A DNA stretch of 64,000 nt from NCBI GenBank assembly GCA_041397625.1, contig JAWKWH010000002.1, positions 496,001-560,000 on the forward strand, given 5' to 3'. A program made the position numbers and the translations under genes. The notes under the pieces are model-generated. The model was not told the DNA's origin. It saw nothing but the letters and a program-made list of their open reading frames with translations, and searched no databases. Source of the stretch: JAWKWH01 sp041397625 (GTDB lineage Bacteria > Pseudomonadota > Alphaproteobacteria > Rhizobiales > Rhizobiaceae). Shown here piece after piece: positions 8,532-15,979 of this stretch (positions are counted from its first letter, which is position 1; every line of letters begins with the position of its first letter).

Positions 8532-8560
8532 TATATGTTCTACTTTTGTTCTGGAGTCAA
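8532..8560 (-). promoter_or_regulatory. SOS promoter with LexA box for the 28-aa membrane peptide
   Basis: On the minus strand: -35 TTGACT (8555-8560), 17-bp spacer, -10 CATATA (8532-8537). The spacer and the edge of the -10 hold a perfect alphaproteobacterial LexA box, GTTC-N7-GTTC at 8537-8551. The predicted transcription start is near 8525, about 22 bases before the ATG. LexA binding here would block RNA polymerase directly. Confidence 0.82.
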
Positions 8561-8674
8561 GGCGAGTTCGATGCGAGTTGCGTTCTTGCTCAAACGCAAA
8601 TCGACATACGCGATGCGCCGGGTATGGGCATGTCCGGAGAGCGGGCCGGCAGGAAGCGGGAGGCCGGCGTGCCC

Positions 8675-9640
8675 TTAGAGCGCGACCTCCTGCGCCAGGC
8701 CCTGCGCCCTGGCGGCGTTGGCCGCCACGAAGGCGACGGCGAGGTCCTGCAGGCCGACGCCGGTACCGTCGAAGAGCGTGATCTCCTCGTCGCTGGACCT
8801 ACCCGGATGGGCGCCGTTGATGACGGCGCCGATCGGCGTGATGTCGCCCTCACCGATCAGGCCGGCTGCGACCGCGTGCTGGCATTCGCCGATGGTGACC
8901 GACTGGGCGACCTCGTCGGTGAACACGGTGGCGGCGGCGACGAGCGCCGGATCGACCTCCTGCTTGCCCTTGGTGTCGGTGCCCATGCAGGCGATGTGGG
9001 TGCCGGGTTTGACCCAGTCGCGCATCAGAAGCGCGTCGTGGGCCGACGTGATCGTGATGATCACGTCGGCTTCCTCCCCGAGAGCCTCCCTCTCCAAAGC
9101 CTCAAACGGCAGGCCGATCTCCTCGGCCACCCTGCCCAGCGCCGGCAGCATGTCGGTATGCAGGTTCCAGGCCACGACCTTGTCGAAATTCCGCTGTTCT
9201 GCGGCGGCGCGCAACTGGAACGCGGCCTGGTGGCCGGCGCCGATCATGCCGAGCACCTTCGCGTCCTTGCGGGCGAGATGGGCGATCGACACCGAGCTTG
9301 CCGCAGCGGTGCGCACGGCCGTCAGATAGTTGCCGCCGACCAGCGCCGACAACTGTCCGGTATCGGGATCAAACAGGAAGACGGTCGACTGGTGGTTGGT
9401 CAGTCCCTTCGCCATGTTGCCGGGCCAGTAGCCGCCCGACTTCACGCCGAGCACCAGCCCGGCGCGGTCGAAGCCCGACTTGAAACCGTAGAGCGCATCG
9501 GCATGGCCGATCGCCTCGCGCACGACCGGGAAGTTCCAGGCTTCGCCCGTCGCCATGGCGCCGAACACCGCCTCCACCGCCTCGAACGCGCTCCCGCGGT
9601 CGACGACCTGCTTGCAGACATCCTCCGGAACGATCAGCAT
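8675..9640 (-). CDS. bhcD: Iminosuccinate reductase of the beta-hydroxyaspartate cycle
   Basis: 321 residues of the ornithine cyclodeaminase/mu-crystallin family. Rossmann glycine motif MIGAGHQAAFQ, preceded by RTAAASSVSIAHLA, and GGNYLTAVRTAA typical of the fold. In the bhc pathway it reduces iminosuccinate to L-aspartate with NAD(P)H, regenerating the amino donor for BhcA. ATG 9640 is chosen because the family starts with a short strand such as MLIVPEDV. It lies 10 bases after the bhcC stop, as last gene of the bhcABCD operon. The family alone is ambiguous (alanine dehydrogenase, ketimine reductase); the four-gene context gives the specific call. Confidence 0.9.
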   Translation of the reverse strand: MLIVPEDVCKQVVDRGSAFEAVEAVFGAMATGEAWNFPVVREAIGHADALYGFKSGFDRAGLVLGVKSGGYWPGNMAKGLTNHQSTVFLFDPDTGQLSALVGGNYLTAVRTAAASSVSIAHLARKDAKVLGMIGAGHQAAFQLRAAAEQRNFDKVVAWNLHTDMLPALGRVAEEIGLPFEALEREALGEEADVIITITSAHDALLMRDWVKPGTHIACMGTDTKGKQEVDPALVAAATVFTDEVAQSVTIGECQHAVAAGLIGEGDITPIGAVINGAHPGRSSDEEITLFDGTGVGLQDLAVAFVAANAARAQGLAQEVAL

Positions 9641-9650
9641 CGCAACCGCC

Positions 9651-10814
9651 TCAATAGGCCTTGCCGCGAGCGGAAACCGGCCAGACGGTTTCGACCTTGC
9701 CGCCGCGCACGCCGACATACCAGTCGTGAACATTGGCGGTGGGATCGCAGTGACCGGGGACGAGGCGCAGCTTCTCGCCGACCTTCAAAACGCCGCTGGC
9801 ATCCTCAATGACGCCGTGCTCATCCGAACACTTGATGTATTTCACATCGTCGCGCCCATAGACGACCGGAAGGCCGCTATCGACCGACTGGGCCTTCAGA
9901 CCGGCATCGCAGATCGCCTTGTCGGCCTTGGCGTGGCTCATCACCTGGGTCAGGATGAAGAAGGCATTTTCCCATTCCCCCTGGTCGATGCGCTTGCCGT
10001 CCTTGTCGAGAATGCGGCCGTAGTCGGCATCCATGAACGCGTAGGAACCGCACTGCAATTCGTTGTAAACGCCCGAATTGGATTCGAAATAATAGGAACC
10101 GGTGCCGCCGCCCGAAACGAGTTCCGGCTCGAGCCCGACCGATTTGAGCGCCTTGACCGCGCTGTCGACCATCTCGATGGCGATATCGAGTTTCGCCTTG
10201 CGGTCCTCATATTTGTCGAGGTGCTGCATCGCGCCCTGATAGGCCTGAATTCCCGTGAACTTCAGGCCCGGGGCGGCATCGATCGCCTTGGCAAGCGCCA
10301 CAACGTCCTGGGACGTGGTGACGCCGCAGCGACCCGCGCCGCAATCGATCTCGACAAACACTTCGAGCGTCGTTCCGTGTTTTTGCGCGGCGGCCGAAAG
10401 TTCCGCCACATTGGCGATGTCGTCGACACACACGATGATGCGCGAGCCGAGCTTGGGGAGCTGGGCCAGGCGATCGATCTTGCGCGGATCGCGAACCTGG
10501 TTGGAGACCAGCACGTCCTTGATGCCGCCGCGAACGAATACCTCGGCTTCGGAAACCTTCTGGCAGCACACCCCGACGGCGCCGCCGAGCTTCTCCTGCA
10601 GTTTGGCGACATCGACGGATTTATGCATCTTGCCGTGAACGCGGTGCCGCATGCCGTGGGCCTTGGCGTAGTCGCCCATCTTCTTGATGTTGCGCTCCAG
10701 CGCGTCGAGGTCGAGCACGAGGCACGGGGTCTGGATATCAGCCTCATCCATGCCCGGTAAGGCTGGTACGTCGAAACCGACTTCGAGATTGTCAAAATTG
10801 ACCGGCGCATTCAT
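9651..10814 (-). CDS. bhcC: Beta-hydroxyaspartate aldolase
   Basis: 387 residues of the D-threonine aldolase/alanine racemase-type PLP fold. The Schiff-base lysine is expected at K62 in RVHGKMHKSVD. The metal site near the C-terminus appears as GHCDPTANVHDW. The enzyme condenses glycine with glyoxylate to (2R,3S)-beta-hydroxyaspartate. ATG 10814 has a GGGAG ribosome site nine bases upstream and begins with the residues MNAPVNFDNLEVGF before the barrel. It is third in the bhc operon and 14 bases after the end of bhcB. Without context it would be called a D-threonine aldolase. Confidence 0.92.
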   Translation of the reverse strand: MNAPVNFDNLEVGFDVPALPGMDEADIQTPCLVLDLDALERNIKKMGDYAKAHGMRHRVHGKMHKSVDVAKLQEKLGGAVGVCCQKVSEAEVFVRGGIKDVLVSNQVRDPRKIDRLAQLPKLGSRIIVCVDDIANVAELSAAAQKHGTTLEVFVEIDCGAGRCGVTTSQDVVALAKAIDAAPGLKFTGIQAYQGAMQHLDKYEDRKAKLDIAIEMVDSAVKALKSVGLEPELVSGGGTGSYYFESNSGVYNELQCGSYAFMDADYGRILDKDGKRIDQGEWENAFFILTQVMSHAKADKAICDAGLKAQSVDSGLPVVYGRDDVKYIKCSDEHGVIEDASGVLKVGEKLRLVPGHCDPTANVHDWYVGVRGGKVETVWPVSARGKAY

Positions 10815-10828
10815 TTGAGTCGCTCCCT

Positions 10829-11779
10829 TCAGATGAGCCATGGCAGTTTGTCGAGATCGACATTTCCGCCTGTGATGATGACACCGACGCGCTTGCCGCG
10901 GAAGGTGTCGGGGTTCTTGATGACGGTGGCCAGCGGAACGGCGGACGACGGCTCCATCACGATCCGGAGGTGTTTCCAGGTGATCTTCATCGCCTCGACG
11001 ATCTCCTCGTCGGAGGCCGTGAAAATGTCGGAGACATGGTTCGAGACGAAGTGCCACGTCAAGTCCTTCAGCGGCACCAGCAACCCGTCGGCGATGGTTT
11101 TCGGCGCATCGTCGGCGATGATGTGGCCGGCCTTGAAACTGCGATAGGCATCGTCAGCCTGCTCCGGCTCCGCGGCGATCACCCTGGTTTCCGGCGCCAG
11201 GGTCGAAAGCGTCAGGCAGGTGCCGGAAATCATGCCGCCGCCGCCGATCGGGGCGACAACCATGTCCAGCCCGTCGGCCTGCTCGACCAGCTCCCTCGAA
11301 CAGGTGCCCTGGCCGGCAATCACGCGCGGGTCGTTGTAAGGGTGCACGAAGTCGCCGCCGGTTTCCGCCTGCACCTCGGCAAAGGTCGCTTCCCGCGAGG
11401 ACGTCGACGGTTCGCATTCGGTGATCTTGCCGCCATAGCGGCGCACCGTGTCCTTCTTGGCCTGCGGCGCGGTGCGAGGCATGACCACGTTGCACGGAAT
11501 GCCGCGCAGCATGGCGGCGTAGGACAGACACGAGGCGTGATTGCCCGACGAGTGGGTGGCGACGCCCTTCTTCGCCTGGCCCTCGTCGAGGCCGAAGACC
11601 GCGTTGGTGGCGCCACGCACCTTGAAGGCGCCCGGCTCCTGGAAGTTCTCGCACTTGAAGAACAGTTGCGCGCCGGTCAGTTCATTGAGGTAATCGGAAG
11701 TCCGGATCGGCGTGCGCCGGATATGCGGCTTGATGCGCTCATGCGCCTCGAGCATATCGTCATAGGTGGGTATGATCAT
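10829..11779 (-). CDS. bhcB: Beta-hydroxyaspartate dehydratase
   Basis: 316 residues, fold-type II PLP enzyme of the threonine dehydratase/serine racemase family. The PLP lysine is K53 in AFKVRGA. SSGNHAS (78-84) binds the substrate carboxylate and PIGGGGMISG binds the PLP phosphate. It dehydrates beta-hydroxyaspartate to iminosuccinate. ATG 11779 is preferred over the upstream in-frame ATG at 11860, which would overlap bhcA. Sixteen bases separate it from the bhcA stop. There is no C-terminal ACT regulatory domain, so it is not a biosynthetic IlvA. Confidence 0.92.
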   Translation of the reverse strand: MIIPTYDDMLEAHERIKPHIRRTPIRTSDYLNELTGAQLFFKCENFQEPGAFKVRGATNAVFGLDEGQAKKGVATHSSGNHASCLSYAAMLRGIPCNVVMPRTAPQAKKDTVRRYGGKITECEPSTSSREATFAEVQAETGGDFVHPYNDPRVIAGQGTCSRELVEQADGLDMVVAPIGGGGMISGTCLTLSTLAPETRVIAAEPEQADDAYRSFKAGHIIADDAPKTIADGLLVPLKDLTWHFVSNHVSDIFTASDEEIVEAMKITWKHLRIVMEPSSAVPLATVIKNPDTFRGKRVGVIITGGNVDLDKLPWLI

Positions 11780-11795
11780 CTCGCCGGTTCCCGGT

Positions 11796-12986
11796 TCAGG
11801 CTGCTTTTGCGTCGGCCATTCCGACCGAGTTGCGGTAGTATTCCTGCGCGGCGGCAACACCGGCCCCCAGTTCGACCGGGTAGTTCAGATCCTTCATCGC
11901 CATTTCGATGGTGGCAACACCCGACAACGCCATCACGTCAGTCAACGAGCCGAGATGGCCGATGCGGAATGCCTTGCCCGCCATCTGTCCAAGACCGACG
12001 CCGAAGGAAACGCCGTATTTGTCATAGGCAAGATTGGTCAGCTTGTCGCTGTCGAAACCTTCAGGAACGTAGATCGCACTGACGGTGTCGGAGTAGAGTT
12101 CCGGCGAACGGGCGCACAGTTTCAGGCCCCAGGCCGAGATCGCCCGGCGAATGCCCTCGGCGATACGGTGATGGCGGGCAAAGACGTTCTCCAGCCCCTC
12201 GTCCAGCAGCATGTCGAGGCTCTCGCGCAGACCGTGCATCAACTGGATCGGCGGGGTATAGGGATAGCCGCCCTTGGCATTGGCTGCGCGCATGTCGCGG
12301 AAATCGAAGAAGCAGCGCGGGCACTCGGCGGTTTCGGTGGCCTTCAGCGCCTTCTGGCTGACACCGACGATGGCCATGCCGGTCGACAGCATGAAGCCTT
12401 TCTGCGAACCCGAAACGGCGAGATCGACGCCCCACTCGTCCATGCAGAAATCCATCGAGGCCAGCGACGAGACGCAGTCGACATAGAGCATGGCGGGGTG
12501 GTTGCAGGCATCCATCGCCCGGCGAACCGCAGCGATGTCGCTTCTGACCCCGGTCGCCGTCTCGTTGTGGGTGACGAGAACCGCCTTGATCTCGTGGTTC
12601 TTGTCGGCGGCGAGCCTCTCGCCGTAGAGGTCGGCCGGCGCGCCGGTGCCCCATTCGCACTCGATCACTTCGACATCGAGGCGGTGGCGCTGGCACAGAT
12701 CGATCCAGCGGTGCGAGAACATGCCGAAGCGGGCAACCAGGACCTTGTCGCCCGGCGACAGCGTATTGGTGACGGACGCCTCCCAGCCGCCCGTGCCGCT
12801 GGAGGGGAAGGTGATCACGGCCCCGGTCTCGGTCTTGAAGATCTTCTTAAGGTCCTTGAACAGCGGCTCGAAAAAATCGACGAAATCCGGCGCGCGGTGA
12901 TCCATCGTCTGCGTGTTCATCGCGTGGCGCAGGCGATCGGGAATGTTGGTCGGTCCGGGGATAAAGACGGGATTCTGGCCGGTCAT
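11796..12986 (-). CDS. bhcA: Aspartate-glyoxylate aminotransferase
   Basis: 396 residues, class V PLP aminotransferase related to serine-glyoxylate and alanine-glyoxylate aminotransferases. PLP lysine K196 in SGSQKGFM, the cofactor aspartate in LYVDCVSSLASMDF, and the N-terminal FIPGPTNIP signature. It moves the amino group of aspartate to glyoxylate, giving oxaloacetate (the net product) and glycine (the substrate for BhcC). It is the first gene of the operon, transcribed from an AT-rich region shared with the divergent regulator bhcR. Sequence alone cannot separate aspartate from serine as donor; the bhcBCD neighbours decide it. Confidence 0.92.
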   Translation of the reverse strand: MTGQNPVFIPGPTNIPDRLRHAMNTQTMDHRAPDFVDFFEPLFKDLKKIFKTETGAVITFPSSGTGGWEASVTNTLSPGDKVLVARFGMFSHRWIDLCQRHRLDVEVIECEWGTGAPADLYGERLAADKNHEIKAVLVTHNETATGVRSDIAAVRRAMDACNHPAMLYVDCVSSLASMDFCMDEWGVDLAVSGSQKGFMLSTGMAIVGVSQKALKATETAECPRCFFDFRDMRAANAKGGYPYTPPIQLMHGLRESLDMLLDEGLENVFARHHRIAEGIRRAISAWGLKLCARSPELYSDTVSAIYVPEGFDSDKLTNLAYDKYGVSFGVGLGQMAGKAFRIGHLGSLTDVMALSGVATIEMAMKDLNYPVELGAGVAAAQEYYRNSVGMADAKAA

Positions 12987-13016
12987 GGCGGCATCTCCAA
13001 ATCTGGTTATGGGGAA

Positions 13017-13063
13017 ATCCTACACCGTCACCATATTTTTGCAATTTTTCTGAAAAATTTTTC
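13017..13063 (-). promoter_or_regulatory. Candidate bhcA promoter and BhcR operator
   Basis: On the minus strand, -35 TTGCAA (13039-13044), 16-bp spacer, -10 TAGGAT (13017-13022), leading to bhcA. Overlapping or just upstream of the -35 are two nested palindromes: AATTTTTC-T-GAAAAATT at 13043-13059 and GAAAAATTTTTC at 13052-13063. The bhcA-bhcR intergenic region is strikingly AT-rich for this genome. IclR proteins bind such short palindromes; the assignment to BhcR is inference. Confidence 0.55.
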
Positions 13064-13175
13064 CATTTTCAATTTTATTGCACTATCCTTCTGTTTTGAA
13101 ACGGCTTTGTTTTTTCATAATTGGAGGATTTTTCCGCCCGGGAATTTTTTCTTTTTGCAAACCCAGGAGACATGA

Positions 13176-14006
13176 ATGGCAATGGAACCCCGCCAAAAGC
13201 GCGGTCGCGGCAGACCCAAATCGCTGTTTCACGAGCCGCAGACGGGCACCGTGCAGGCGCTCGACAGGGGCTTGACGCTGATGAAGGAACTGGCCAGATC
13301 GCGCGGTCTCACGCTGACCGATCTCTCCGGCCGGCTGGACATGGCCCCTTCCTCGGCCCACCGCATTCTCAGTACGCTGCAGAAACAGGGTTTTGCCGAC
13401 CTCGACGACATCAGCCAGGAATGGTCTGTCGGCATCGAGGCATTCCGCGTCGGCAGCGCCTTTCTGGTGCGGACCAACCTTGTCGAGGCGTCGATCCGGC
13501 AGATGCGCCGGCTGATGGAGGAAACCGGCGAGACCGCGAACCTGGCTATCGCCGACGGCGGCGACGTCGTGTTCATCAGCCAGGTGGAGACGCACAATCC
13601 GATCCGCGCCTTCTACCGGCCGGGCAGCCGCAGCCCGATGCATTCCTCCGGCATCGGCAAGGCGCTGCTCGCCAACGCACCGCGCGCCGAGGTCGAGAGA
13701 CTGGTCCATCGCACCGGGCTTGTCCGCCACACCGAGCGGACCTGCGCGACGCCGGAGGCACTGTTCGCCGATCTCGACGAGATCCGCCGGCGCGGCTGGT
13801 CGCTCGACAACGAGGAACGCTATGACGGAATGCGCTGCGTGGCGGCGACGATCTTCAACGCCTATGGCGAGGCGGTGGCGGGCATTTCGGTTTCGGGCCC
13901 GACAGTGCGCTTTCCCGACGAGGCGCTCGACGGGATCGGCGACAAGGTTTGCCGCGCCGCAGACGAAGTGACGCGACTGATCGGCGGTACGCCACCTGCC
14001 GGGTGA
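13176..14006 (+). CDS. bhcR: IclR family regulator of the beta-hydroxyaspartate cycle
   Basis: 276 residues. The Arg/Lys-rich start (RQKRGRGRPKS) precedes the winged HTH (VQALDRGLTLMKELA, LTLTDLSGRLDMAPSSAHRIL). The effector-binding IclR domain follows (HSSGIGKALLANAP, DNEERYDGMRCVAATIF). In Paracoccus, BhcR binds the bhc promoter and responds to glyoxylate. Here it sits divergently from bhcA with 189 bases between. AGGAGA at 13165-13170 supports the ATG at 13176, although an ATG at 13172 out of frame could compete. The same divergent arrangement is known from the characterised Paracoccus cluster. Confidence 0.9.
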   Translation: MAMEPRQKRGRGRPKSLFHEPQTGTVQALDRGLTLMKELARSRGLTLTDLSGRLDMAPSSAHRILSTLQKQGFADLDDISQEWSVGIEAFRVGSAFLVRTNLVEASIRQMRRLMEETGETANLAIADGGDVVFISQVETHNPIRAFYRPGSRSPMHSSGIGKALLANAPRAEVERLVHRTGLVRHTERTCATPEALFADLDEIRRRGWSLDNEERYDGMRCVAATIFNAYGEAVAGISVSGPTVRFPDEALDGIGDKVCRAADEVTRLIGGTPPAG

Positions 14007-14015
14007 CAAGCCGCC

Positions 14016-14702
14016 TCACATGGCAACGATCATGGAATCCTTTAGCGTGATGCGCCGGTCCATGCGTCTGGCGAGCGCGTGGTTGTGGGTGGCGATCAGC
14101 GCGGCCAGCCCCGACTGGCGCACCAGCGCGGCCAGCGCGTCGAAAACGTAGGACGACGTATCCGGGTCGAGATTGCCGGTCGGCTCGTCGGCCAGTAGGA
14201 TCTGCGGCGCGTTGGCCACCGCGCGGGCGATCGCCACGCGCTGCTGTTCGCCGCCCGACAGTTCCGACGGGCGATGCTCGGCGCGATCGCCGATCTTCAT
14301 GTAATCAAGCAACTGGCTGGCGCGCGTGGCGGCATCCGCCTTCGACAGGCCGTGGACGAGCTGCGGCAGCATGATGTTTTCCAGTGCCGAGAATTCCGGC
14401 AGCAGGTGGTGGAACTGGTAGACGAAGCCGATCTCGTTGCGCCGCTTGGCCGTGCGTGCGTCGTCGCCAAGCCCGCCGCAGCTTTCACCCGCCACGACGA
14501 CCTCGCCGGCGTCGGGTCGTTCCAGCAGGCCGGCAACATGCAGCAGCGTCGACTTGCCGGCGCCCGACGGCGCCACCAGCGCCACCATCTCGCCGGCGCG
14601 CAGCTTGAAATCGACGCCGTCGAGGATATTGAGCACCTTCGGCCCCTGCCGGTAGCGGCGGGCGACGCCCTTCAGTTCAAGCACCGTGCTTTCCGCCATC
14701 AT
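14016..14702 (-). CDS. lolD: Lipoprotein-releasing system ATP-binding protein
   Basis: 228-residue ABC ATPase. Walker A APSGAGKST, Q-loop FVYQFHHLLPEF, signature LSGGEQQRVAIARA, Walker B ILLADEPTGNLD. The FHHLLPEFSALENIMLPQ segment is characteristic of LolD. It powers extraction of outer-membrane lipoproteins from the inner membrane to the LolA carrier. Its start overlaps the lolC stop by four bases (ATGA), with a second in-frame ATG at 14699, so translation is coupled. Confidence 0.93.
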   Translation of the reverse strand: MMAESTVLELKGVARRYRQGPKVLNILDGVDFKLRAGEMVALVAPSGAGKSTLLHVAGLLERPDAGEVVVAGESCGGLGDDARTAKRRNEIGFVYQFHHLLPEFSALENIMLPQLVHGLSKADAATRASQLLDYMKIGDRAEHRPSELSGGEQQRVAIARAVANAPQILLADEPTGNLDPDTSSYVFDALAALVRQSGLAALIATHNHALARRMDRRITLKDSMIVAM

Positions 14703-15979
14703 TCGTATCTCAGCGCCTCGACCGGGTCGAGCCGGGCGGCACGCCAGGCGGGAAACAGCGTGGCGACGAAGGACAGGACGACCGCCATAGCAACGACGGA
14801 GACGGTTTCGCCCGCATCCATCCGGGCCGGCAACTGGCTTAGGAAATAAAGCTCGGGGTTGAACAGCGTCGTGCCGGAGAGCCAGGAGAAGAACTGGCGG
14901 ATCGATTCGACATTGAGGCAGACGATGACGCCGAGCAGAACGCCGGCCAGCGTGCCGACGATGCCGATCGCCGCGCCGGTCATCAGGAAGATGCGCAGGA
15001 TCGCGCCGCGCGTCACCCCCATGGTGCGCAGGATGGCGATGTCGTGACCCTTGTCCTTCACCAGCATGATCAGTCCGGAAATGATGTTGAGCGCGGCGAC
15101 CAGCACGATCAGCGTCAGGATCATGAACATGACATTGCGTTCGACCTCGAGGGCGGAGAAGAAGGTACGGTTGCGCTGCCGCCAGTCGCTCACGAAGACC
15201 TGGCGCGCGGCTGCTTCCTCGATCGGCTGACGCAGCGCATCGACATTGTCGGGATCGTCGGCGAACACTTCGATCGACTGCGCCACGCCCTCCGAATTGA
15301 AATAAAGCTGCGCTTCGGCAAGCGGCATGAACACGATGCTCGAATCATATTCCGACATGCCGATCTCGAAGATGGCGGTAACCGGATAGGCCTTGACACG
15401 CGGCGTGGTGCCGAACGGCGTCACGTCGCCTTCGGGCGAGACCAGCGTCAGCGAGTCGCCGAGGCCAAGGCCCAGATTCTCGGCCATGCGGGTACCGATC
15501 GCCACCCCTTCGGCACTGTCGAACCCCTCCAGCGTTCCCTGGCGCACACCGGTCGACACCAGCGACAGTTTCGCCAGATCGGCCTCGCGGATGCCGCGTA
15601 CCAGCGCGCCGGTGCCGGCGCCTACGCGGCCCGACGCCAGTGTCTGGCCCTCCACCAGCGGGATCGCGGCCCTAACGCCGTCAATACTTTCGAAGCGGGC
15701 CGACAGATCGGCGTAGTCATGCAGCGGGCTGTCGATGGGCTGGACGATCAAATGTCCGTTGATGCCCAGTATCCGGGTCAGCAGTTCCTCGCGGAAACCG
15801 TTCATCACCGCCATGACGATGATCAACGTCGCAACGCCGAGCATGATGCCGATGAACGAGATCGAGGCGATGACGGAGATCACCGTTTCCTTGCGGCGGG
15901 AGCGCAGGTAGCGCCACGCCACCATACGCTCGAAAGCGCCGAAAGGCCTTGCGCCGGACGTTGTCGCCGCCCCTGCCAT
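14699..15979 (-). CDS. lolC: Lipoprotein-releasing system transmembrane protein (LolC/E type)
   Basis: 426 residues with one N-terminal TM helix after MVAWRYLRSRRKE, a large periplasmic domain (about 60-265), then three TM helices, the MacB/FtsX-like topology. Conserved blocks are the VISVIASISFIGIMLGVATLIIV helix region and VEALRYE at the C-terminus. Only one permease gene is present, so it probably forms a homodimer with LolD, as in most alphaproteobacteria (sometimes called LolF). ATG 15979 overlaps the proS stop as TGATG. Confidence 0.9.
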   Translation of the reverse strand: MAGAATTSGARPFGAFERMVAWRYLRSRRKETVISVIASISFIGIMLGVATLIIVMAVMNGFREELLTRILGINGHLIVQPIDSPLHDYADLSARFESIDGVRAAIPLVEGQTLASGRVGAGTGALVRGIREADLAKLSLVSTGVRQGTLEGFDSAEGVAIGTRMAENLGLGLGDSLTLVSPEGDVTPFGTTPRVKAYPVTAIFEIGMSEYDSSIVFMPLAEAQLYFNSEGVAQSIEVFADDPDNVDALRQPIEEAAARQVFVSDWRQRNRTFFSALEVERNVMFMILTLIVLVAALNIISGLIMLVKDKGHDIAILRTMGVTRGAILRIFLMTGAAIGIVGTLAGVLLGVIVCLNVESIRQFFSWLSGTTLFNPELYFLSQLPARMDAGETVSVVAMAVVLSFVATLFPAWRAARLDPVEALRYE

